64,000 nucleotides of DNA from Chondrus crispus (taxonomy: Eukaryota > Rhodophyta > Florideophyceae > Gigartinales > Gigartinaceae): the NCBI RefSeq assembly GCF_000350225.1, contig NW_005179098.1, forward strand, positions 1-64,000, in the 5' to 3' direction. A model generated the notes under the pieces. That model did no database searches. It was not told the origin of the DNA and saw nothing but the letters and a program-made list of their open reading frames with translations. Within the stretch, counting starts at the first letter, position 1; each line of letters begins with the position of its first letter. The translations under genes were made by a program, and so were the position numbers. Below are positions 41,526-53,129 of the stretch, one piece after another.

Positions 41526-42838
41526 CTAACGCAGTGCCACCGCAGTACGTACAGTGAGGGTGTCGGTATGTTGACCGGGGGTGCAGGTGGAGGACGGGAT
41601 AGACGAAGGGCACATGTGAGGCGGGTCGGGGATATGAGGGCGTCGGCGAGCGGGGTGCGGACACGTCGGCGCTCTCGCGCAAGGCGACGCTGCCGCCCGA
41701 GGCGATGGCGGCGCGCCGCCCGCATCGCGCGGGGCGCTCGAAGACATGCAGCGGCACTCCGACGAGCACCTCGGCAAGCTCGGGCGCAAAGAGACGCGCT
41801 GCGCAATGCCGCGCAAGCCCAGCGCTTGCGCGGCATTCAATGGAGACTGAGGCTTTTCCGGCTCTTCCGTGACCGGGGTGTCATCAGGCAACTCGTTACA
41901 CTCGTCGTCAAATACTTTCGTGACCACCCTTGTAATCAGATAGCCGTCGTTATGTTCCACCACCTCTTCGACCTCGCGGCAGATGCGCCTCGGACCGCTC
42001 CTGCTCGGTAGTCCAAAGGCCTCACTAAGCTTGCGTTTTATTGGGCTCCCACCAGAAGCAGAACAACCATCCTTGCCGTTCTCCTCCACGTCTTTCAATT
42101 GCGGGGATTCCGGAAGGTCGTCCTTCGCGGGAGAGACGTCTTCCTCAACATCGCCCTTTTCATCGTCCCCCTCGTGCATGCCCTTTGTCAGCTCCTCAAG
42201 CTCGCGTCGGGCCTCGTCCCGCTCTGCCTCGGCGGCCTCAATCTCCGCGGCCTCCCATTGATTTGCGACGTTGACGTTGTTTAGAAATCTCTTCGCAAGA
42301 TCAAACTCATTCACGGAGGAAGAACTCAAAAGCACAAGCTGGGAGGTCGCAAAAAAGAAAACCGCGCGCGCTTTAGACAACCCAAAACAGACGTTGAAGA
42401 CGGAAAATGTATACTCGGTTGACAAGGACAAATGCGCCCCGACTTAGTCCCATTAACGAATAAGCTTACCTGACTTTCGTCTGAAATGACCAGAGTGACA
42501 CGCTCTAGAACGGTGACACCCTTCTTTCGTAACCTGGGACGTGTAAGCTGGTGCACCTGTGCAATAAAAACGAGAAAACGCCCAATGTGATATAAGCAAA
42601 ATTCCTCCAACCTCAATGATGGCAACCCACCTGCGCCAAAACTAAACCCCTCTGTAACGCACTTGTCATTGTCTCCTCGGAAGAACTCCTTCGCCAGAGG
42701 GCTTCTCGGACGGAATGGATGTGTCGTGGCGCCAGTTATAGCCAACTGCACTGACATAAGCCATACCGTTCGCTCGTAGATACGTGAAAAGTGCATGCAC
42801 CGGGCCGCGCGTAGGGAGCGGTTGGCAGTGGCCGACAT
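41526..42838 (-). CDS. uncharacterised gene, two exons
   Basis: Exon 1 (42838-42470) starts at ATG (MSATANRS) and reaches TVLERVTLVISDESQ. An intron of 131 bp (42469-42339) has GTAAGC at the donor and a pyrimidine-rich tract ending CCCAG at the acceptor. Exon 2 (42338-41526) continues in phase with LVLLSSSSVNEFDLAKRFL, an acidic coiled coil (EAAEIEAAEAERDEARREL), then KRKLSEAFGLPSR and DGYLITRVVTKVFDDE. The last 90 residues are Pro/Arg/Cys-rich and may lie beyond the true end. The DGYLITRVVTKV block recalls the C-terminal part of POLD3/Cdc27, but the required PIP box is absent, so no name is given. It may be truncated like its neighbours. Confidence 0.45.
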
Positions 42839-43073
42839 GCGAATGTGGGGAAGGAGCGCTTTTGGAGGACGGATATTCTACAGAGAGAGGGGAGGGAAAG
42901 AGGATAATGCGTAGGATACAGCTGAGTGTAGGTAGAAGGTGTAACGGGGGCGAGGAAGAGAGGACGCGAGCGGTGGCAGAGGAGGGTGCCTTGGAAACCG
43001 GGGATGAAGATGAGGGGATGAAAGATAGGAGACGGGGAAGACGTGGCGGAGGGGGTCGGGCTTGGTTGGAATT

Positions 43074-44663
43074 TCAACCGAAGCCCAGAGCTCCGAAGCG
43101 GCGTTTCCCAAATCCGAAGAAAACCTCTGCGTCTGTGCAAAAAGTTTCGGTGCTTGACTGTACGCCAGCCACATCTTCCAGGCGAGAGGAATGATCCCCA
43201 ACAAGCACAGAATCATGCCTCCTGACCAGCACAGGCCTGTGTCCTGCTCGTCGGCAGCGAGAACTAAACTTGCGGCCAAAACGAGATACACATCGTGCCT
43301 CACGGTTGTCGGGGCAACTTTCGCAGATCTCAGCGTAAAATTGACAAGCGTGCTTACATATGCAACACACTATCCCAGCACCAGGTCAAAACTCGGGTCC
43401 CAGATGATTGTTCTTAACAAGCCTATCCACGTCATTCAACATGGCGATCTGACAGTTGCTCGACTGCGCGTATTCCCGCAGACTTCTTTCCACCTCTTCC
43501 AACACTGCGCCAAGCTCGCCGGCAAGGATGCGAGCACCACTCCTTGCGCTTGGCGATATTCTCTCTATGTTCGTAGTAGTTAGGTGCGCATCTCGTAGCG
43601 ACTTGGCCTCATGAGACAGGAGGTATTCGTATGGTACAATCAAAGTGTAGGCCCCTTGGCGAGCACAGAGGGACGCTTGTCGGCCGATTGGGAACCATTC
43701 TGGGTTGGCAAAATTCACAGCCTCGGTGATATTGAAACCGCAGTTGAACCCAGCATGATAAGCACGAGGTGCTGTCAATACAAAGGAACCTGGCTTGTGC
43801 CGAATACGATGGCATTCAATCCTTCGGCTTTTTAGTTCCCTCAGATCAAAGATGGTTGTCTTGCACATCAAAGATCTCTGTGTAGAAGGCTAGTCCTTGG
43901 CCAGCCGATCATTGAAAACATTCTCGGCAGCATATGTCTCGAAGGCCTCGGCGTATTTCAGAGGTATAGCGTACCAAATATTGTCAGCGCTTCCGCGGCG
44001 AAGGTAGGAAACTGAATTCAAAAAGGCATCCTCGGTGTGCCAACAAAATCGCGTAAACATGTGACCGAAGTAGAACATTGAGTGGCTCACTCCCGGCATA
44101 CGCGGCATGTGACGCAAAAGGCGTTCCATGTTGAGATTGCCGACATGGCACTTGGGGCCGGGAAAGTCAGCAAAAGAGGTTTCTACTTTTCGCTTTCGTT
44201 TCTTGCATCGCTGTGCAGAGGGCTTTCCAATATTCGAATGCTTTCTCTCGTCAACCTCGATGGTGTCTCCGGCTTTGTCTGGGGCGCTGGTCACAGTTGC
44301 TTCAGCCTTGGAGGCGTCCTTCTTGCCTCCCGGTACAGGGCGCTTCTCTTTTTCTACGAGACGACCTGTAGCATCCGTGCCGCACAATTCCACATACGAC
44401 TCGCCCTTTTATGTCCCTTCAGTCTCCACGTCAACACCTTAATTCACCGCTATGGGCTTCCCATGAACGCCCTTGTGTAGAATCTCCCAGAAGAAGCCTT
44501 CCCACACATCTGGGTTCCGTGTCCAATCCTCGTCTGCTTTCTCTTCAACAAGACTCAGTACGTCCTTGTTCACTCGCTTCCCATGAATCACAGCCTTTCG
44601 CATACGCTCACTTAACGTCATCGCCCTGCTTTCGCGCGAACGTGCAACCGATGAATCCGACAT
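43074..44663 (-). pseudogene. JmjC histone demethylase (KDM5/JARID-like) pseudogene
   Basis: One reading frame runs from 44663 to about 43074, interrupted only by stops: TAA at 44441-44439, TAA at 44411-44409, TAG at 43892-43890 and TGA at 43388-43386. It carries the KDM5-type catalytic core: GVSHSMFYFGHMFTRFCWH with the H-x-E pair in FCWHTED, NIWYAIPLKYAEAFE, then KPGSFVLTAPRAYHAGFN and FNITEAVNFANPEWFPIGRQ, then CCICKHACQFYAEIC as in the C5HC2 zinc finger. JmjN, PHD and ARID parts are missing. Intact enzymes of this family remove H3K4 methylation. The metal-binding residues survive, so decay is by stop codons rather than loss of the core. Confidence 0.8.
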
Positions 44664-44671
44664 ACTGGCAT

Positions 44672-45915
44672 TCAGTGCAGCCTCGTTTCCGCTGGAAGAA
44701 AAGGCACGCTTCTCAGACGTTGCTCCTGCATGGTCTGCATGACAAACCCTATTATTGTACTACCAGCCGCGTTCGTGACAACCTCAGAGGAACCCGTCGC
44801 ACGCACGTAAAATGCATAATTGATAATCTTGTCGTACTTGTCCTTGAGAACAAGTATTGCGTTGATAAGCGAAGCGTGGTCTCTGATGTTCTCAGGATCC
44901 TGTACAAGGTCTGTGCCCCGCTCCAAGACTTCATCTTTTAGCTTCGTGCGCAACGTTTCATCTCCTTTCTTTATGTCACGGAACAGAGAGTACGTCAGTC
45001 GCAGATCTGCAATCTTATCGTTTCGCAGAATTCAAATCAAGCCGGAGTTCTGCATATCGACAAGACGGGTCATATACGTGGATATGAGCTCAACCTCTGC
45101 CACCTTGCGAACCCTAGAATCTGTTCGCAGTTCCAGAAGATTCAACGCCCATGTGCTCTTCGTGGATGCGCTTATTGGCCTTTCTCAAGTAATCCGAACA
45201 AGTTGTCTCCGATAAGTACAAACGTGCCTCGCGTGCGTAAAAGCGCTTCGTGCGTTCAAGGAAATCTTTCTCAAAGACATTGACGCAGAATGACTTACCA
45301 AGCTCGTTGTTGCCCAACTCAGTCAGCATACGCGTGATGGCGCCTATCAAATGGGTATCCACTGCTTCGCCATTCCTCTCCTCATCGATAATACCGAGCA
45401 AGGTGCCCTTGAGTCGTGGGAGAATAGTGGACTCGAGAATAACGACGTCGCGAAAGAGGGACAAGCCCAGCTCATGAACAGTTTTCGTTTGCTTGCTCTT
45501 GACATAATGCCTGTCCATGTACATGAGGACGTCGCGTACATCTGCCAGGGAGAGGGAAAAACAGCCCCACTAACGTCTGATCTCCCGGGGGGAAATCCTC
45601 GGAATCTGCGTCGCTGATGAGAACGGCGACGCCTTGCAAGTGCTCTGTGAGGAGTTCAAGCAGGCCTTTGTACAGAAAATCGCCGTGCTTGTGCAGGAGC
45701 ATTTTGTAGGAAAACGGTATAGTTGCTCGAAGGAGAGGTTAGAAATGTTGCGGTTCATAATTTCGGAAATCGCGTGGCGTATGGTGCTCCAGATGTTGTC
45801 GGCAGATTGTGGATTCATTTGGACAGGTTGTGGAAACATGTTGATGACAAAGCGATCCGAGGTGGGCCTGGCCATCTTGGTGGGGTGGCGCTTTGCCAGA
45901 GTGAGGATTAGCAAG
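44672..45915 (-). pseudogene. cullin-3-like pseudogene, N-terminal half
   Basis: Minus-strand pieces follow CUL3 order: MFPQPVQMNPQSADNIW, ISEIMNRNISNLSFEQLYR (to about 45725); after a frameshift near 45722, MLLHKHGDFLYKGLLELLTE; in a further frame, DVLMYMDRHYVKSKQTKTV, ELGLSLFRDVVILEST and NVFEKDFLERTKRFYARE; then VELISTYMTRLVDMQNSGLI, a TGA at 45034-45032, and IADLRLTYSLFRDIKKGDE, LVLKDKYDKIINYAF. The C-terminal cullin-homology and RING-binding part is absent and the fragment stops where the JmjC fragment begins. Intact CUL3 scaffolds BTB-adaptor ubiquitin ligases. Confidence 0.8.
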
Positions 45916-46189
45916 GCGAAAAATTAGCCGGTAGTTGACTGCAGACGAACGCACTTCCAATAGAGTCGGACGTGTGAGCGTCGGCGCGCTCTCTTGTAGA
46001 GTTAGGATGCGTCTCGTGTCTGCGAGAGGGAAAAAGAAGAGGAGTGGAGATACGGTGTTCTTAACACCAGAAGTAGTGGAGAGCAGAGCAAGGGTCAAGG
46101 AGGGTGTATCGAAAGGGGGGAAAGGATTGACTCTGCCTTCAACTTTGTGTTAGAGGTGAGGGGGAGGTCTGTCTTCGGGGCACAGTAGA

Positions 46190-46740
46190 AATATAAATTA
46201 CTGGGAGGGAAAATTTATGGCGAAGGGCTTCGCACCATGGATTGTGGCCTGTAAGGAAGGCGTCGACGCAGCCTGAGAGCCGGGAAGTATTGGCACAGGA
46301 GTTGGCATCGAATGCCACGAGGGGATTGCATGATTTGTCTCAGAAACTGCAGCGGCGTGGCCGACTGGCGCAGGATTTGATGATGTGACAGGCAGTGGTC
46401 GCGCTAAGGAATATGCTGCTCCCAAATATGGACCAGATTGTATCGCCTTTCCAGAGAGCTTGACGCTCAAAGGTGACGTTGGTAGGGTTGCTAAACTCTC
46501 AGCTGGGCAGGGAGGGGAGGAGGAGGCCGGGGTGGGCTTGGCGCGCGAGAACGACGGCCTCGAGAAGAAAGTAGAGCTGGTTGCCGACGTCGCAGTGCGG
46601 GATGACGACTAGGAAGGTGTTTGGACGGCGGGTGACCACGCGCGTGGAGGGAATCGTGGCCGGGTGGTGGCCGGTAGGGGATAAGGCGGCGGTGAGGTTG
46701 CGGGGGCGGGGGTGTTGCATGGTACGCGCGGGGGGAAAGG
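46190..46740 (-). pseudogene. possible glycosyltransferase-like fragment
   Basis: A frame starting MQHPRPRNLTAALSPTG contains FLVVIPHCDVGNQLYFLLEA, reminiscent of the GxGNQL nucleotide-sugar motif near the start of many fucosyl- and O-fucosyltransferases, then LLLPSLPS. The frame continues past a TGA (about 46501-46499) into NPTNVTFERQALWKGDTIW and ends near 46190 after a second in-frame TGA. A hydrophobic run, ILSILVVCGLLYSSVL, lies upstream in another frame, as if a type II anchor had been shifted out. The assignment rests on one motif. Confidence 0.3.
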
Positions 46741-46829
46741 ACGCTGGAGTAGAGCAGGCCGCAGACGACGAGGATGGAGAGAATGCGGCGCACGATGGCG
46801 CGTCGCGTCTTAGTGAAACATCGAGGTCG

Positions 46830-47080
46830 AGGCTGAACGCGTGACCCACAGCGACGCACGCGGGAGCCCAGCCTGCGTCCAGTGTGGTAGCCTTGTGTAG
46901 AAACCGGCGCGCGACCTTGGTCTTGCCGCACGCAAGTAGTATTAGCTGACGGCCATCCAGCTGACGGCGCTCTTCGGATCGCGGTCCACCAGCGAGTGGG
47001 CTTCTTGCAGACGATGAATAACGGCACCCGACTTGCGAAATTCGACGAGCAATGGCGAGATGAGGGAATGCCACTCCGGC
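46830..47080 (-). pseudogene. CDC16/APC6 TPR fragment
   Basis: Minus strand: GAVIHRLQEAHSLVDRDPKS, AVSWMAVS, a TAA at 46944-46942, YYL, then after a frame change ACGKTKVARRFLHKATTLDA and GWAPACVAVGHAFS. This is the signature TPR stretch of the anaphase-promoting complex subunit CDC16 (AVSWFAVGCYYY... ARRYLSKATTLD... AWIAYGHSFA). Only about 80 residues remain of a protein of over 500. Confidence 0.75.
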
Positions 47081-47670
47081 GGCACTCCGCATGAACTACG
47101 GCGGGGGATGCTACTGCAGTGGCACTCCGCATGTGATACGACAGCACTGCACGTTTGACCCAAAGTTCCGCCCTGCTGTACCTACTGTTACATACACACT
47201 ACGTAAATACTACCATTGCACCCCTAGTCCTCCGATCACACTGCGGGTAGCCTACGAACGCCAACAGTATGGTTGCTAGTGATCACTGCCTACTATCTAC
47301 ATCACTGCAAACTACCAACCTCCAAACACCCTCCGCCCGATCCCGCCACCGACCTACACCGCTCGTCCCCAACATGAAATGTGATGATAATGCATCATCG
47401 ATGCCATCTCCTTCGCGGGCTCCCTCTGTTCGACAGTATCATTCTCATGACGACATTCTTGTCTTTCATACCGCCGCTGCACAATAGTAAACACCAGATA
47501 TCCAGAGCTCACGTCAGCCCTCTCGATTTCTCATCATTCTGTTCTTTCTTGTACTTCAGTTCCGGGTATGGTTCAATACCCATGTCCATGCCGTCCATAT
47601 CGCTCTCCCTTTCCCTCCACTTCGCAGCCGAGTCTTCGAATTGCAATCGAAAAAATGTACGAAGTGCATT
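47081..47670. other. no gene seen
   Basis: Low-GC DNA between the CDC16 fragment and the 3' end of the transposase gene. If the CACTA-type element has a terminal repeat on this side it should be here; CACTACG at about 47196 is the only candidate word and has no confirmed partner. Confidence 0.4.
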
Positions 47671-50600
47671 TTAATTATGTCCCTGTCCACGGCGCCCGCG
47701 CAAAACGCGATTGCGACCATCTCCGGAGGTCCATTGCGAGATCAGTAGCCGATCTGAGCGCGAAAAGTCGTCAACAAAGTAACAACGTTTACGGCCTCTT
47801 CTCGCAGTTGACCGGCTTGCGCTGGCGCCCCTGTACTCTCCCCGTGTCGGTACAAAGTGATCTACCACGCTAATCAGCCGCTGGACGATACAAGTGTCTT
47901 CAACAGTAACCGCGGAGAAGGCGTGTTCCGATTCACAATTTTTGTGGACTTGGCGCTGTTCCCCGACTTCCAATCCAGAAGCCCATTCCAGGAGAGCTAT
48001 TTGGTACTTCGTTTGCCAGTGTGGCCACCTTTTCGAAAAGTTCAGATCAACTTCAAACTCCACGAGTTTAAGAACCCTTCCGTAGTACACCGCCAACATT
48101 CCCCCAACCTCCATCTCGCATGCGACATGCCAACTTGCTCTTATTCGCGAACTGCCGTCGGACCCATTCCAATCACGCAAGCAATAATAGGAGGAAGCCG
48201 TCTGCGTGTCCGACCCGCATAGGAAGCGCACACGCGGCCGGACAACACAACTGTCCACCCCATCTAAAATAGCTTGGGCCTCCTTCCCTGTCATCCCGTC
48301 ATACTTGCGCAAGAGGTAACTCTTCAGACGAGCAAGAAACTGAACATCAGCGCTATTTTCATAAGACAGCCAGCGCCTGTATCCTTTGCCCTGCATCTGG
48401 AATCCTCCTTCCTCAACCACCTCCTCGTACGCGGCGACGTTGGACGCAAACGGTTCAGAATAGTACATTTTGTACTACTCTCCAAATAGTGCGCTCTTGA
48501 AGAGGGACGCTGATGCGAGGTTCTTCGCTCTGAGTCTCCCAACAATCCAACCGATATACCTCTCCGTCCAATATTGGGAGTACCCCACTGGGGGTCCGCT
48601 CTCCCGAATGCCTTCTTCGAGGTGCAAGATCAGGTGAAACACGTACTTGCACATGTTCATTCGGGCCACGTCATACTTGTAGTAGTGCTCCTCGTAGTGC
48701 CGGTAGAAGTCGCGCGCGAGTCGGCCAACCTCAGAAATGTCCTCTTCTGTCAGGACTGGCCTCCAACAAAGATCCACTAGTTCAACGAACAGTGCCCATC
48801 CTGATAGGTATGTCTGTGGTAGGTACCCGTCTAAAACAATCAAGCTGTAGCGCAGTACAAAGTCCTTCAGCTCCGCAGACTTCCAGTCTTTGAATCTTGT
48901 AATCGGTCTTGGGCGTGCCCCAACCTCGCTCGCAATACCATCCCCAAACTTCCGCAACTCAGCGTCGATATCTCGCATTGCAGCCCGTCCCAGCACATAG
49001 TCATCACCTCCATCGCCGCACCAAAGTCGCAACATGTCCTTACTGATGTTGTAGAAGAGGTGCATAACATCGATCGGGAAGGACACATACGGCAACAAGT
49101 TTGGTAGTCGAAAGAGATTTGACCCTTCTGATATTCCTGCCGAGACTTGGAGCTCTGCTTCCCGCTGTCCGAAGAGCGAGGACAGCTTCTCAATTGTTGC
49201 TGTAGATTCTTCAACCGTGCGCAGTGGAAGAAACTCCACATCATAGCGTTCTGATACGTTAACCCCATCTCGAACTTTATTTGGGTAGTAGTTGTGGCGA
49301 TTCTCTGGGCACCATATACCCTCAATTGTACAAAAGCGACACGGCAACTTTCCGTTGTGGCCCTTTACGCCAGATAACTTTTTGACCGCTGGGAGATCAC
49401 CCGTAACCCACAAAATGTGCACTCGCACCTTCCGTTCAACGCCATCATAGAATTGAAACATACAGCCCCCATCAGCGTTGAGATCCTCGATCTCCTTCAG
49501 CAGAGGCTCCATGAAAGATTGTAAATTGCTTGGCTCGGAGGGGCCAGGGACAAAGGCAAAGGGGAGAACGTTCTTGACACTGAATCGTAGATGCGGAGCC
49601 AAGTTGCACACGATGGCCGCAATGGGCCAGACATCATAGGAATTGTTCCTAAACGCTTGGAACCCGTCAGTTGAAACTGCTAGAAATATATCGTCTTGCA
49701 CATTGTCCTCTCCGCCATAAATATTGCATATCCGCTGGTACGCCTTTGTGTCGAAGAAGTCTCTCGATCGTCCGTCATCATTGTATTCCTTCGAGCTCAT
49801 GTACCCGTACAGTTGGTCACAGCGCTGCTTATCGAGAAACCAGTCTTGCAGTCGTGGTTTTAGAGTCATCCATTCCATACCAGATACACGTTTGGCGTTG
49901 AGGTCCGGCTTCCCTAAACCACATACATTACAGCTCTGAATGCTTTCCTCGAAGAAGCACATGTGCCCTGGACACACTGCATACTTCTTGACGCCGTCCG
50001 TCATACCCGAGTCCTTCTTGAGGTGTGCAGCAATCGTTTTCCATGTTTTGTATGGCGCGTGGATGAGGCTGAGGGTGTCCTCCATAACACTTTGGGTCAA
50101 GCCGTGTTTGTAGAATAGATCAATCCATCCGCGACACTTTGTTGCCCATAACCTAAACGCAGACTGCTCCGATTCTGGCATGTCTATCGGTACGTCCAAA
50201 TCGTCCATGTTACTCCATTCTGTCTCAGACATCGCACTGTCAAAATGCTCGAGATTCGAATCTCCAATGTCGAAAGGACTACCACCTATGTCCTCATCCT
50301 CCCCTTCATCTTCCAAACTCCATCCATCGTCAAACGCAGGTCCCGTATCACTAATAGGTTCAGCAATACTAATATGTCCGGATACTTGCTGCGTTGCATC
50401 GCCAGAGACATGTGCTTCGTTACCAGGCGGTTCCCAACTTCCAGGTTCGTGTTCTACGGGCACGTCAGGCTCCACCAGTGCATCAACCGCCAAAGGGGTC
50501 GGGGCGTCCTCAGGTCCGCTGTGCCCTCCGATTGCATCTGAAATCGGGGATTCGTCCTCGACAAATTCATGCGGCCCATCCAAACTCATTTCCCTGGGTG

Positions 50601-50904
50601 TATGTCCAGAGACACTTTCAGACACGGCCATATCGTTGCTGGCGTGGAGGGGTACAGGGCCTCCGCCGCCAGCTCCTTGCCACGCATTTGACAATAAACT
50701 TTGCGCTATTGCCTCATACCGCGCACGAACTTCTCCGCTGTCTTCCTCCCGTGGTCCCCATGGTAGAATAATATCCCGTCCCTCTGTGGCTAGCCGCTTA
50801 TTTGCATGTCGGCGATGTTGTAGCATCGTTGTGCGTCCTACTCCTCTCCCCGGCGGATAGCAGCGACATTTATACTCCGGTAAGCAGACAAACGTTTTCC
50901 CCAT
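47671..50904 (-). mobile_element. CACTA (En/Spm) TNP2-family transposase gene
   Basis: The first frame (ATG 50904 to TAG 48475, 809 aa) has a Cys/His-rich N-terminus (CLPEYKCRCYPPG then MLQHRRHAN), an acidic spacer, and a TNP2-type core: KYAVCPGHMCFF, CNVCGLGKPD, VSTDGFQAFRNNSYDVWPI, GVKGHNGKLPCRFC, YVSFPIDVMHLFYNISKDML, and a C-terminal YKYDVARMNMCKYVFHLILH. After the TAG the same frame resumes at once with MYYSEPFASNVAAYEE and runs 265 codons to 47671, so the stop interrupts what looks like one protein of about 1076 residues. TNP2 proteins cut CACTA-type elements at their ends. Only one break is seen, so the copy may be recent. Confidence 0.82.
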
Positions 50905-51212
50905 CTTCGAATTCACACTTCCAAAAACCACGCGACCTAAAACGTCTATCCGACGTTCTTATCCCAGGGCAAGCCGCTCAAGAGACCGTATGCAAATTAG
51001 CCGTAACAATTCTCCACAGAAATTTGCCTGCGGTCAGTGCGGTGGCATGCCTTAGAATGGATCCGGAGGTAGAATTTTACCCGAGTTCACACGTATGCAG
51101 ATCGTGGAGGCGAAGAAGACATCAGAACTTCCCAGAGAAAAAGTCTCGCGACATGTAGAATGTCATATGCATAGCACCATGGCTGCCAAGACCCCAAAAG
51201 ACACATTGCTCC
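50905..51212. promoter_or_regulatory. shared upstream region of two divergent genes
   Basis: 308 bp between the ATG of the transposase (minus) and the ATG of the RGG-rich protein (plus), so both must be transcribed from here. No TATA box stands out. Confidence 0.5.
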
Positions 51213-52289
51213 ATGGTTTCTTCCCGCTCACTCATGGCAGAGTGGTACTGTGTCCTCCACTCACTTCGTAAAAAACGCGGCGAAGGCGACGAAGCGCAAA
51301 TCGTATTGCGTTCTGCAATGCGACTACCGTATCGGCGCGAAACGGTCCCCGACTCCGAAACTCTCAACAATGACGCATCACAATCAGCCATAAAAAGACA
51401 ACTTCCCGTCTCCTCGTTTCTTTCACTCTTCGAATCGCAGTTATATTTCCCCGTAATCCCGTACGCCCCAATCCGTCCAAACGTGATGCCGGCAACCACA
51501 TCCTTCGAGCGCATGCTTGAGCGTTTCATGGAACAGCTCTTCTGCAGATGGTCGAAAGACCTTTCTAAGATTCACAAGCGATTGGACGCTCTACATCCCA
51601 GTACCACCCTGCCCCCGATCCCAAGGGCAAAGCGCGGCGAAGTTGGCTTCAAGCGGGAGGTCAATGTAACGCTGGTCCTGCGTGATGCAATCGATAAGGC
51701 AAACGCAACAATTCCTGACGGACAAGAAAAATACATTCAATTCCCAGAAGGTTACGCTGACAAAAAGTTGAACACAGACGCAAAAGATGCACTTGATCTT
51801 CTCATGCTGCAGAACATAGGCGATGATTACGGGAGACTCAATTGGAAGTCCGCCTCACGCACCACCCACCGTGAACAGTGCGAAGCTGTAATTCGCCTGG
51901 CAGCAGAATCACGCGACTTCGTTGTATTCCGGCAGACGGCCTTCTACTGGGCGATTAGAGACCTTGCTGACCAGAAAATGAAGTCCAAGGGTCGCCGGAA
52001 CCCAAGCGCAATTGATGGAAATGTATCGGCTAACGATGAGCCCGCACATGCAGGGCTTCCTGTCAAACGCGCAAGAATTGACGAGAGGGCGTCTGCAGCA
52101 CCACTGCAGAATGTCGATCCGAACATCCCCAAGTCCACGACTACCCCTGCGACGGCTTCGCAGGGTATAGGTCGTGGAAGTGGACGTGGGCGTGCAAGTC
52201 GTGCTGGACGTGGACGAGGGCTCGGACGTGGGAGTGGGCGTGGTCGTGGACGTGGGCGTGGGCGTGGGAAAGCCTCCACCGTTGCCTGA
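51213..52289 (+). CDS. RGG-tailed protein, probable second gene of the CACTA-type element
   Basis: 358 aa, ATG to TGA, intact. Residues about 90-270 are helical, with FERMLERFMEQLFCRWSKDL, LVLRDAIDKANATIPDGQEK and an EQCEAVIRLAAES block. KRARIDE near 287 is a likely nuclear signal. The tail is a run of Gly-Arg repeats (GRGSGRGRASRAGRGRGLGR and onward) of the RGG type that binds nucleic acid. It starts 308 bp from the transposase and points the other way. CACTA elements often carry a second gene for a DNA-binding protein (TnpA in En/Spm); that role here is inference from position and tail. No known family was recognised in the body. Confidence 0.65.
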   Translation: MVSSRSLMAEWYCVLHSLRKKRGEGDEAQIVLRSAMRLPYRRETVPDSETLNNDASQSAIKRQLPVSSFLSLFESQLYFPVIPYAPIRPNVMPATTSFERMLERFMEQLFCRWSKDLSKIHKRLDALHPSTTLPPIPRAKRGEVGFKREVNVTLVLRDAIDKANATIPDGQEKYIQFPEGYADKKLNTDAKDALDLLMLQNIGDDYGRLNWKSASRTTHREQCEAVIRLAAESRDFVVFRQTAFYWAIRDLADQKMKSKGRRNPSAIDGNVSANDEPAHAGLPVKRARIDERASAAPLQNVDPNIPKSTTTPATASQGIGRGSGRGRASRAGRGRGLGRGSGRGRGRGRGRGKASTVA

Positions 52290-52768
52290 ACTTCTGAGCA
52301 AAAGTCTTCGAACAGCGGGGAGGAGTGAGTGGTGCGGATAGCCGGGCGGTGGGGGGGATGGTGGTTTGGGTCGCACCGAGGAGGAGTGAAGAGTTCGTGC
52401 GGAGGGCGTGAAGTTTCATGACCAGCACATGTATGACGTCAATTTTCAACCGTGGGACGATTTATCACAAGCGCCCACGTTTCAAAAAATGGAGGAAGAG
52501 CCGAGTAGACTCTTGAGGCTAGCACGCGACCCGCGATACCCGCGAGATTTTGGCTACATACTGCAAATTTATGTACCGTCAGATCTTCTGCTCGCTCTGC
52601 TACTGTACCGTTACGTACGAAGTGGCCGTATATTATTGTTTTCTCGATGTTTCCGCTCCTCGCCGCGGCCTGCGCAGCACGCGGTGGCGACCACCGACCA
52701 ACGTTTGCTGCTAGTGTCCCACTCTTTCGCCAAGACACGAAGCTCTTGGGGTTTCATACCGCCGCCAT
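52290..52768. other. no gene seen
   Basis: 3' flank of the RGG gene. Overlapping short frames only. Confidence 0.5.
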
Positions 52769-53122
52769 TCAAGTATCACTCATCTCCACATCCCCAACCG
52801 CTTTAACCCCATCTACTGCCACCGCTAGGCTCATGCCACCCATCACCTCCGCGTTCCTCTTCCCCTCCTCCCCCCCCCCGAACGGGCAGAAAACATAATG
52901 GCTCGTCGCAACGTCAAAATCAACGCACCCCTTCCCCCTGCTTCGGACCATGTCTTCCGGCATGAGCAACACGCTGCGCCCATACCAATCGCAGTACAAA
53001 TCCAGATCCTCCTCGCTGCCTCGTGCCTTCCAGTTGTAGCACGCCAGTCGCCCGTACTTGTCGGCAGCCGAGGGACCCTTCGACGAAAGACCTGAGTCGG
53101 CCTGCGTAACATCTCCTTCCAT
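52769..53122 (-). pseudogene. unidentified gene fragment
   Basis: 118-codon minus frame, MEGDVTQADSGLSSKGPSAA, then LDLYCDWYGRSVLLMPEDMV and VDFDVATSHYVFCPFGGGEE. It looks like real protein (aromatic, mixed composition) but matches no family I know. It abuts the ABC fragment head to head and is probably another piece of host gene. Confidence 0.35.
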
Positions 53123-53129
53123 GTTGCTC

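Noticed and set aside
41526-42431. Naming the gene POLD3/Cdc27
   Set aside because: Only one short block resembles that family and the C-terminal PCNA-binding motif is missing.
43074-50904. Alternative genetic code with stop codons read through
   Set aside because: TAA, TAG and TGA all interrupt these fragments, and intact genes nearby end in all three codons; frameshifts in the cullin and CDC16 pieces also fit decay.
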